Translations under genes and position numbers: made by a program | The notes under the pieces: generated by a model | Told to the model about the DNA's origin: nothing | The model's input: only the letters and a program-made list of their open reading frames with translations | Databases searched by the model: none | Assembly (NCBI GenBank): GCA_013398015.1 | Contig: VZRR01014170.1 | Span: forward strand, 215,682-279,681 | Source of the DNA: Oreocharis arfaki | Lineage: Eukaryota; Chordata; Aves; Passeriformes; Paramythiidae | DNA length: 64,000 nucleotides | Reading direction: 5' to 3' | Shown: positions 13,018-23,210 of the stretch, piece after piece | Position numbering within the stretch: the stretch's first letter is position 1 | Layout: every line of letters starts with the position of its first letter

Positions 13018-13022
13018 TAGCC
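13018..13022. repeat. left target-site duplication of the solo LTR
   Basis: TAGCC directly precedes the LTR and is repeated without change at 13,680-13,684 directly after it. A 5-bp duplication is typical of ERVL-type integrations. Confidence 0.85.
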
Positions 13023-13679
13023 TGTCTTGGTTTAAAGGACAGGTGTCTGCTAAGGAAGGCAGGAGCCTCCCTTGGAATGGAAAATGTAACCCACTTCCCT
13101 CTGAATTATTATAATTTTGAAATTAAGGGGCTTTCAGGCAAAGATATGAGAAATAGGAATAACAGTTCTTTACTAATATATATAGAACAAGGCAATAATA
13201 CAGAAACATTGGCTTAACCTGACAGAGGCAGGATACATCCTGACACCCTGCTGGGCAGGGGAGTGGTAGCAGTCCAATTAAACGGTGGCTGCAGTCCTCT
13301 TGAGGTGATAGATGAGGTCTTGTTGAAGCAGTGATCCTGTAGAAGGGTCTGGTCTTCCTCTGAAGGTCCAGCAGTGGTTATGTAGCTCTTGTCCTCTGGG
13401 AATCCAGTAGGTAAGGGCTCCTTATGGTGTTCCAAACCTCAGATTATATCCAGCTAGGAATGCTTGGTTCCTCCCCCTGGGCGGAGCATCTCACAATGGG
13501 ATGATGAAGTTTTATGAATCGCGCAGTGAGGCTGGATGGCCCATTAACTGAAGGTATCTTCCAGAGGGAGTTATCAGAGATGTGTCATGGAAGAGATAAA
13601 GAACAATGCCCTACCTGGTGTTAACAGATGGTGATAGAATACATACTTTTGGTTACATCTTACATTGTAACCTAAGACA
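13023..13679 (-). mobile_element. songbird-type endogenous retrovirus solo LTR, complete (657 bp)
   Basis: The element begins TGTCTT and ends AAGACA, a perfect 6-bp terminal inverted repeat in the TG...CA form of retroviral LTRs. A 5-bp TAGCC duplication flanks it. Transcription signals are placed sensibly only on the minus strand: a TATA-like GATATAAT at 13,443-13,450 and, further along that strand, an AGTAAA polyadenylation-type signal at 13,170-13,175. No gag, pol or env sequence lies beside it, so it is a solo LTR left by recombination between two LTRs. From memory it resembles the ERVL-type LTR families abundant in zebra finch (TguLTR5-like); the exact subfamily needs a library comparison. 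The open frame inside it on the minus strand is not a gene. Confidence 0.88.
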
Positions 13680-13684
13680 TAGCC
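13680..13684. repeat. right target-site duplication of the solo LTR
   Basis: TAGCC, identical to 13,018-13,022. The perfect match implies few changes since insertion. Confidence 0.85.
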
Positions 13685-16600
13685 ACTTATGGCTGGGAAC
13701 ATCTTTATTCTGTTTTTGAGCTCCTTAACCCATTTTTACTCCTAGTTTTCGCTGCTGTTACAGTAAATTCCACAATGAAATTATTTCCTAATGATGAAAG
13801 GCTCTCCTTTTGCAGGAAAATCAACACATAATGTTGTCTCTTTTTAGAGTAATATGCCCTAAATATGCAGGGTTCGGGAAAAGAGAATGTGAAATTGCAC
13901 TAAATGTTTAATTACTCCCATTTAAGGATTTAATTACTCCAGTTAAAAGCAACCTGAAATCATCCATTCTTCCCACTTCCCCTGCGACATCTATAGCAGT
14001 TGAGTGACCTCAGGGAGAACTGATGTGATGGACAATTAATCCACCATAAGACTATTAATTTCCCTTCAGAGTGGCAGCCTTGCCACGAACACACTAAACG
14101 TGGAGTGGATGGACATGAGAAGAGTAGAGGAATGCAGGACCACTCCTCCAGTGGCAATCCATCCCTGGATGGACCAAGCCCCTCGTGAGTCCACACAGCG
14201 TCTCAATAGCAGATCTGTTTGAAAAGTGTAGGGCAGCTGTTTGTTTAACTTACTGCCCAGATACCACACCTTTTCAAGGCTTTTTCCTTAAGTGAGAAAC
14301 TTCTTTGGTTTTTTGCAGTCTGCTAAGACAAACTTCACCCTCCAGTGCCATGGGCATGACAGCCACCTAAGTTTGAACAGACCGTAGTTCAGTAACTGCA
14401 AGGAGAGCGACGGGCTTAAGTCCTACTGTGCTTGACAAAGAGGAGCCTCGTAAATGTAGTTCTCCAGTCTGTCTCCCTGACCTCACTTGGGAAAAAAATC
14501 TCACCAGCTATGATAAAAATCATAGCTCCAAGTTTTCCTTCTCTCTATTATTGCTCTTCAGATCTTAAATTGAGAGTTTCCATTACAACACAAGGCATGA
14601 ATGTACTGCTGTTTTGTGTAATGCACAGTGCTTATCCACATATTGGCAGCACCTTTATGTTCCAGTGCTGGAGGGAAGAAGTAAGAATTTACTTGCAGGC
14701 AAAGTGACAGACACTATCAAGTTCACTTAGGTATTTGGATTTAACTTTTGAATTTAAATCAAAATTCACCTTATTTCTTTTCCTTTAGATATATCTCATA
14801 TTATTCAATTACAGTAACATCAATTTTGCCATAATGGAATTGTTCATTTAATAATCAACTGAAAATAAATGTGATAGTTAAAACATGAAAAGATCCTGAG
14901 TCAGCTAAAAAAAGCCATGAAGTTCAGACCTTAAAGGATTGGCAGATTCTAATAGAGACTTTTTTTCCCTATATGTATTTACAAAATTGAGCCTGATTTT
15001 TCAAAACTGAGGGAGGGGAATATCTGAGTCTCCCTTCCTGCACTTAAAAAGTCTGCAAAGCTTTGTTAAGAAAATAAACAGAAAAGCCTCTGAGAAATAC
15101 ATGAGCTCCAAAGGAATGCTATGGTCCAGCTGCAGCCGAGGCTGAGGCACATAGGTGGCTTCAGTTCACTGCAGACACAGCGTGCTCTCCTCCCTTCTGC
15201 TGAGAGCTGCCCTGCATTTGTTGAGGTTGGATTCCCACCAAAAAATGAGAGAGTGTAGGTCTGTGTGTCATGCCAGCCCTCGAGCAGCAGAACTGCCACG
15301 CTCTTTTTAGCCTCCATCACGTGGGCACCATGGTTCGTGTGTTGGTACCTCCTGCAGCATTTGTTGTGCTGCGCCTCTGGCAAGACTACACACTTTAGAG
15401 TCCAAAGTGAAACACTCTGCTCCTTGGATGGTATTTTGTAGGTGAATGTGGAGAAAGTGATAAAAGGTCATGACACAGGGTGCAATATTGAAGTTTTCCT
15501 GTGTGGCTTTCTGTCCAGCTGAAGTAAAGTGCCTGAGAGTTGGCTTCTCCATCTGAGATCCTGAGCTGGACCTAAGGTCATCCCAGAGGTAGCAGATCAA
15601 GCTTTGATAAAGCAAATATCACAACCAGAGGTGTGTAACATTCTCTGCCTTTGGTTCAGAAGCAATTTTCCATGAGATTCCCATAAAATTTCCAGGGGTC
15701 ACTATGGGATTCACCACACTGCTCTAATGCTTTGTAAACAATCCAAGGCAAAAAAGCACTAAGTTAGATTTTGATGTAGAATTTTTAAAGTCTGAACAAT
15801 CTTTGGACTACAGACACACTCAAAACTATGTGAGTAGTTAGCTGCTGCCTTGAATTACAGCCATTGTCAGCAGCCCATGATTAAATAAAGAGTAAGAGGG
15901 AGATGTGTATGAATGTGAATGTTTCACAATGTTTTTGCATTGAAGTAACACAATACTGAGAGCGTTCATTTGCAAATCAGTAGGGCAACTATAGTAGTCT
16001 AAAAATTACCCCATTTATTAGAATAATCCAGATGGTAGGCAGACATATACAAGCATTGTCTTCTGGATCCCTCTAGGCTGATGGAACAGGTCACTGCAAC
16101 CATCTGTTCATCACTGTATTGTGCTGGTGGGTCTCAGAGGTACCAACAGACCAGGATGTGTGCAAGTTGGATGTTTATGGTTCAAGTAAGAAATCAGTCA
16201 AATCTTCAGTGTGAGCCATTCAAGTAAGCCAAGATGGTTTTGCTTAAAATTAACTAAGGAGCAGCATTAATTTTTTTCTCTCTGTGGACCCATGGGATCA
16301 GTAATTTCTGTTAGAACAGTGATGATTTACCCAGGATCACAAGAGAACTTCTTGTGCTGGTAGAGCTGGGAGCAGACAGTACAGGGGGAGCAGAAGAGTC
16401 TGCCATGGGCGATTTTCAGACATGGCTTTGTTGTCTCATATCTTTTGTTGGAGTGTTCTTCTGTAGAAGAACATCAGGGCTGAGCACCATCGCAGCAAAA
16501 TACTGCTGCTTGCCTTCTCATAAGTACCAACCAAAAGTGGCAGTCTACCTTTTTTTCATCTCAGACAACGTGCCTGGGTCTCTGTCATGTGAACATTGCT

Positions 16601-19600
16601 CTCATTTTGTTTGGAGTCTCTTATGGGTTGTAGCCACTCTCTTCAGTCCTCACGGGGCATTTCAAGGGCCATAATTTCATCATGAGGCAGCAGCGAAGTT
16701 GTGCTGGCGCAGTGACTGATCCATATCCTTGGTTGTGAGTAGAGCTAAGCCAGCAGTGATTGCTTGGACAACCTTGCTGGGTTGACTGGGTTCTCAGTTT
16801 CAGAAATATAGTGGTGTCTCAGAGAGGAGCAGTGGGAGCTTCTGGCCATCGTGTGTTCATCTCTGAGAACTGCTCCAGCAGGTATTGGAGCCTGCTCCAA
16901 CAGGCTCTCAAGCTGGGGCATTGGTCACATGAAGGTGCCCATTCTCAATTTTGGCCATCCCTGTTGTATTGCCATATCAGTTTCTCCATTCTTTATCTGC
17001 TAATGCTACCTTTCCTCACATTATCTGTCACAGCAAGACTTAGCATGTTTATTAACAATCCTTTACCTGCAGTAAGTATACTATATCATACTTTAGAAGA
17101 AAAAAAGCCCTGCATTGCTTTGCAAATTTCAGGTTAGTATCAATGGTCGATGGAGAGATATTACAGATGAAACCAGGGGGAGGGATGTTTTCCCATCTTG
17201 CTTGCAGGCCCATGTGTACCTAAAAGGGAAGCTACAGGGATCCTTTGATTCCTGACTTCCTGTCTTGGGTATTTTGATGTGCTTTTGACTCTAATTCTGA
17301 GTTTTATGGGTAAACTTTTATGTGTCACTCCATTGAAAGAACAACATTAAACTGAAATCTTAAATAAGAGATACTGCTTTGGCTATGGACTTTACAAATT
17401 CCAACTTAAGAAAAGTAGAGAACCTTGTTATTACAGAGTGATATTCTAATAAAGCTGCTTTAGATGGCCAATTTTGAATGGAAAAGGAAATAAAATATAT
17501 CCATTTGATCCCGGTAATTGCATCCACATCAGGACTTTACCTATGCGAGTAACAACTTACACTTCTAAATTGGTTTTGCAATACAGGTCAAACTTTTCTA
17601 TGAAACTTGAGTTAAAGCAGACGTGTAGGAAAGGGAAGGCATGAGAGCTGCTGGGTGGGAAGGAAAAGGAAATACCTGAAACCCCTTTCCTTTTCTCCAG
17701 CTGTGCCATCTAGCTGTTTCTAACTCAGAGACCAGAGCAGAAGTCTGTGAAAGAGAGTGGTAAAAGAAATGAAAGAGTTAAAGTGAGTTGGAGAGAAGCA
17801 GGGACAGTGCTGATCTGTGGAAGGAAAATACTTCCCAAAATGGGTCAAAAATAACAAATACAAAATGTACTGAATGAACTTTTGTTTTTGCTTAAGATTA
17901 ACTAAAAATTTTTAGAAGACAAAAAACCCACTTTCTCTAACAGCACGAACTCTGTGTATATTTACCTGAGGCTTATAGAAATAGCTCATATGACAAGTCT
18001 GGCTCCATAAACTCCGCCTAAGAAGTCTGGATCAGCAAAATTCAATCTGGAAGCTGTCTATAAATTTATTAAAACTGTCTGAAGTTTCTAAGTTAACTAT
18101 TGAAGTAATCTTCTGTTTGTGAAAAGATAAAAGTTTTATAAGTTACTACTGAAGTCCGTGGAAATCAACTTTCAGCATTCAGTGCTTTAGTTAACTTTAG
18201 ATTTAATTCTTCTGATAAAGAAATTCTAACTCAAGACCAGCCACATAAAGTGAGGGCTATTTGCAAATATATTTTATTATTTTTAATATATTTTTGTCCT
18301 TTTTAATCACTGGAGATTTTCAGCAGTTTCATGCTTCAAATAAATCTTAAGGAAGAAGTCAAAGCAGGCAGTCAGCTGCTCTAAGGCCAATCAAATATTG
18401 CTTTTCTGCATGTTTTACTAACAGATGAACAGGCAATCCCATTTATAGAGCATACTACATGTTGACAGAGCGCATTACTTCATTTTGCAGTATTGGCAAT
18501 TTGAGATCTTAGCAAAACAATGCTGAGGTCGCTCTCATTCTGTATTGCCATCCTTGGAATGTGGCTTGGGTTTTCATTAACTCTCTCACTACACGGCACT
18601 GCAGATGGAGACAGATTTTATAGCGGGGGTTGTAATAAACATCTGAGAGCAGAAAGTTGTAAACAGCTTAAATTCTTTGTCCTGTGTAGATGAATTCCTT
18701 TTCCTTAACACTTTGATGCTCTCAGCCCCTCGTGGACACTTTTTCTAATTGGAGGTGAATGGGTGGGTAGTGCACACGGACTTTGATACCTCCCAGCTGC
18801 TGGTGTGTGGAGAGAAGTGGTCTCAAACTCCTGCACCCAGGGAATATGTGCCTCAATGTAAACAGTAAAAGTTTGGATATTCAGCCTGGCGCTTGGCTCG
18901 AAGCATTCTGGCTCTGCTTAGAAGCACAAATCGTGTACAGGATCACTTCCAAGATTTCTCCTCAACTTTGTAATCAAGGGAACAGGACAAAAAGGGAGAA
19001 TAAAGAGCACGGCTCTCTTTCACTGCTGCATTATTCCTGCTTTTCCCTATGCTGGCTTCATTGAAATCACCAGTATTACCAAGTTAGTGTAAAACTGCAG
19101 TGAATCTTTCCAAGGCCTTTTCAGTACTTTTTTTTTTTTTTGAGTCTTACCAGGACAGTTAAAGCAATACAAGTCACTTGAGAAGAATTTAACTACAAAG
19201 GAACTGGGCGTCCTTATTGCAGAAGGAGAGCAGACTGGTGGGGGAATCTTTAGGAACAGCTTCAGTGCTTTCAATTCATAGCTTACCTTTTTACAAAGCA
19301 ATTGCCTGAGAATAGGCCAGCATTTTTATACAACCCAGCCTTTCCCAAGCTGTTTTGCCTAGGGGTGTCTTCCTCTCCCAGATTAGCATAAGTGTCCTTG
19401 CTCAGCAGCACTGTGACTATACCACCTCTGGATCCCTGGATCTGGAAGGCTGTGAGTTGTGCTTTGCCTTCACCTTCCTCCAACCCCTGCAAAGTGAATA
19501 GCCACAGGAAGGGATACACTGGAATACTTGCATCCAAGCTATGAGGAATTCTGTATACTTCCATCAGTAGAGGATCCTGCAGCTTAAAACAATACAGCTC

Positions 19601-20173
19601 TGCAATCAGAGAAACTGCTTGGATGATGGTGCATGTCTTACATGAATGGTGCTTTCATGTTCCTCTTGCTTTTTAAATCACTTTCTCAACAGCGCTTGCA
19701 CTCAGAGCTCCAGTTTCCAGGTAACAGCGAGAACCAGACACCCAAGTGCTGGGTGATTTAACCTTTTTCTGAATACAATTGGGAAGCAGTTTGAGCACTA
19801 ACATATTATAACTCTTCAGTCGAACTCAGCGCTTTTGGTGTGGAGACTAATTTGTGAGAGCGAGATGCCACATTTACAGCAGTCATGACTACCGCAACTG
19901 TCACGACTGCTGCAGGGGAGAACAAAAGTACAATAAATACACCTTTCCCTTTATGTTTACTGGGCTGTGTTTTCAGCAGTGTGCACTGATAAGTACTGCG
20001 TTAGTCCATGGATCTTCTTGGGTAAGGTATTAGTCCATTGTGCCTGGACATGTAAGACAGGCCTCCTTGCAGATCCCTTCCCCAAGCTCCAGCTCGCCCT
20101 GGTTTATATTTTAGAAACACATGACTGTTGAAACAGGCTATCCAGGCAGTTGGACCAAAAGTCTAATTCCTAC
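13685..20173. other. non-coding stretch
   Basis: No supported gene or transposable element. A 200-nt minus-strand unit at 19,287-19,486 is open with both splice signals, but it has no recognisable content and is not called. An imperfect hairpin lies at 19,877-19,912. Confidence 0.45.
19877..19912. repeat. imperfect 13-bp-stem hairpin
   Basis: CAGCAGTCATGAC and GTCACGACTGCTG can pair over 13 bp with one mismatch around a 10-base loop. It is too short for a typical pre-miRNA, and its function is unknown. Confidence 0.7.
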
Positions 20174-20374
20174 CTTTGGATAGCACAGCTTGTTCTAGAG
20201 TTCTGTACATGGATGTGTCTGCAATGGCAGCTTCTGCAGGTGGGCTTATATAGTCAGTGTACTCCTCTGGGTCTGGTAATGTGTCCAGCATATCGAACAT
20301 GGCATCTGCTTTAGACTGCCATGTCCCAAAAACTCTTTCAGCTCTACTGTCTGTATGGAGTAGGTCTTCAGTGA
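20174..20374 (-). CDS. candidate coding exon of an unidentified minus-strand gene (201 nt, symmetric phase)
   Basis: On the minus strand, 66 whole codons lie between an AG (CCCCATTTAG, just above 20,374) and a donor AAAG|GTAGGA below 20,174. A stop follows shortly inside the putative intron, and another lies upstream of the acceptor. The peptide is strongly protein-like: FGTWQSKADAMFDMLDTLP, then DPEEYTDYISPPAEAAIADT and SMYRTLEQAVLSK. It combines acidic and helical segments with a Pro-containing loop and no low complexity. The 201-nt length is a multiple of three and both ends are in phase 1, so the exon could be skipped without a frameshift. Weak points are the short pyrimidine tract at the acceptor and a second frame of the same region that also stays open for about 40 codons. 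I do not recognise the family. Confidence 0.42.
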
Positions 20375-22710
20375 CTAAATGGGGACCACGATGCCTAACT
20401 CATGCATAGACACTGATGGGTAACTATCTGAATCTGAAGATGAGTCCCACCTAGAATACTTGGACGTGGTGGTTGTTGTTGTTTATTCTTTTCCTAACTA
20501 CTTTATAATGTTTTTAGGCTTAGGGTAAGAGTCACCCAGAGTGTTTAACATTCTGCATTTCTCCATCTCCCCTTTGAGTGCTGAAGTCTGTTCCCTCATA
20601 TTCTCTCTCACTTGTCATGACAGGTCAAGGGAACTTTTATGCCTGAATCGTTAGGTGACTGAAGTTTCTTACTAGAAAACAAATATGCTTTGATGCTTTT
20701 GCAGCCTCAAGGTGAAAACAACAATAAACTTATGGCTGGGGAAAATGATGCTCAAATAAAGCTCATTACTTCTTGAAGCCCTCAGACTCCACACAGTGAA
20801 ATTGTAACCATTCCTGTTCTTTGGAGTAAAACCAGACTGTGAATGTAAATTGCTAGAGCACACTGTAAATATGCTCATTGTTAATTCAGTGGACAGTCAT
20901 ATACACAAGTTCAAAATACCTCATAAGGAACTCAGTGTGTGAGGTTATTGGATATGATTCCATTTTATAAATACAAACAAAGAAACATTTCAGAAGCCAT
21001 TAATCATGCTAATGAGTAGAAATTTACTGCAGTGGAAAAAGCTGATTTGCTGGCTTTCAAATATTTCACTTGCAACTTCTTGAATTAACTTCTAATCAAT
21101 GCAGGAGAACTATCCCTGAATTACAGGCAGCCTGCATGGAGACTCTGGGTTTATGGCTGAGAAAAATTCCTCCTGGGCTGTCCCACAGCCTAAGGCCTGG
21201 GACTGATTCAAGAGTGTATATCTTTGGTTAAGTCCATCAAGCGATCCAAACCCAGATCCAGTGATCCTGAAAATTCTCAGTTCCCATTACTAGTGCGAGC
21301 TGCCTGGCAGAACTGCTCTGCAGCAGCCTCCCCTGCTATAGGACAGGCTGCCTGCCAGGGCTTGGCACCTCTGGAGATGGCACGGCCCTGCAGCTTGTCA
21401 GTGCCAAGACCTCAGGGCTTCACAGGACTGTGGCAAATCCTAATTCCATAGTAATTCTCAGGCTGCCTTTTTGGCTTCCCAGGCTCCCTGCCCTGGAGTG
21501 GAGATGTACTGGGATGCCTCCCAGGGACTGTCACTCCAAGGGCAGTTTGCATGAGCGCTCCCCCAGGGCTCAGAGAAAAGAGGAATTTTTGTCAGGCTCA
21601 TTGCTAACCAAGCAGACTGCTTCATGATTTGTCTTTTTCTGGCTCCAAAAAAAAGTAAAAGAATTCATAGTTCACAAAAACTTTGAAAATGTTGGCTTTA
21701 GACTCAATCGGATGAAAGTCAAATTTTGAAAAGCCAAGTTCAATTGCAGCTGGAACACTAGTTTTTTAACCAGCCCCAGTGAATACTATGAATAATAATA
21801 CCCTGACTCTTAATTTACAGTTGAAATTCAGGAGAACACAAGGTCTGGCTGCTTACATGATCCCCAAATTATTGACAACTACGAAAACATGATGTTTGCA
21901 ACCACTTCACATGTAGCCTGAAATGTATTAAACAATGACTTCATTTGAAGAGGTTTGTTAACATTATGAATATTATTATTGTGGGTCACAAGAGGCTTGG
22001 TCTTGTTCCAGTCTTGAAATAATTACTTTTACACTGCAAAACTGGTTTATGAATTACAACATTAATTCAAAATGTACAGTAGTCACGTTGCTTCTTGGGA
22101 GGTTTATTGTGTAGTTATTACTCTGCAGACTAAATGGATTTTAACAATCCCATACTATTCATGAAACAATTTTGAATAAACTTTTGTTTTGTGAAAGAGC
22201 CTTTCCTCCTCCCAAATTCTTGTCAAATATTCAGATGGTAAATTTAGATAGGAGCCCATGCTTCTGTCTGTTGTTGATAAGCATTCTTCTTTCTAGTCAG
22301 AGCAACCAGATCATGTATCTGTAGCTGACTCATTTCAAGTTAGTGTTTTTAATTTTTTTTTATATAGCTGCAATTTCTGTAAGAGTCATATGTAATGAAA
22401 GAAAATTGTGTTTTTCTCCCTCTCCAGTTCTTGGAAAACATTTAAGGGAGAAGGCTAAGTGCTAGTGAGAGCTCAGCCCAGTTTTACTTTACAGTGAAGG
22501 TGTGTTGCAAGGAGATAAACAAGGAAGGAAATACATGGAGATCTACCCACTCTCAGGAACTAGAAAAATCTTCCAGTGAATTGTTATTTTTCCAGATGTG
22601 TATAATTTACAGAGATGAGACTTCACTGAGATTTTTGGCTTGCATGTTTAAGTCCCTTAAGCTGTTTTGATACTCTTAACCTGGAAGTTACACATACTTC
22701 TTTTTTTTTT

Positions 22711-22743
22711 CCCCCCTTATTTCCCTCCCCCCACCCCAGCCCC
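22711..22743 (-). other. C-rich tract, G-quadruplex motif on the minus strand
   Basis: Five runs of three to six C are separated by one to six bases, following a T-run. The minus strand therefore has closely spaced G-runs compatible with a quadruplex. It could equally be a simple pyrimidine tract. Confidence 0.55.
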
Positions 22744-23184
22744 AGCATTTTTCCCCGTATTTTTATCTTGGTCTGTGTCAACAAGTAAAAACAAACATAA
22801 AAAAAATTAGGCCCGAAACCCTGTCATTTATTTTCATAAGAAACAGTGAGTGGCCCCATTTATTTAAACTGCAGCCTCTAAAGAGAGAAAAATATGGCAG
22901 GATAACTGGTAGCTTCTTCTGCATCTTTAAAACCCAAAAGAATTCTAGTGACCCATGGGATAAATGCTAATTTTTGTTGAAAAAATATTTTATACTATGT
23001 TTTAGGGTAAGTGTTTTGATCTACAAGTTAGTGGTTTGTAGTTTTAGTTTAAAGATATTCTAGTGAATTTTCACTGATGCTGGAAATAGAAACCATTGTG
23101 CACATATAAAGGATACAAAGTAATTTACCTTTTTGTAAACCAGAAGTATTTTAGATTAAATTTCTTTGCCATGCTGCTGATAAT

Positions 23185-23210
23185 TGATAGTGCAGTAATA
23201 TGCACTATCA
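23185..23210. repeat. perfect 10-bp-stem hairpin
   Basis: TGATAGTGCA and its exact complement TGCACTATCA flank the 6-base loop GTAATA. No terminator or RNA-gene context applies in this genome, and its role is unknown. Confidence 0.85.

Noticed and set aside
13214..13435. Minus-strand open frame of 73 codons
   Set aside because: It is entirely inside the solo LTR, which does not encode protein.
16354..17137. Two long plus-strand open frames
   Set aside because: Composition is that of translated non-coding DNA. There is no acceptor/donor pair enclosing them and no family features.
19287..19486. 200-nt minus-strand unit with acceptor (CACTTTGCAG), donor (GTAAGC) and an open frame
   Set aside because: Its entry phase does not fit the exon candidate at 20,174, the peptide has no family character, and an overlapping competing unit with its own donor lies just to the left.
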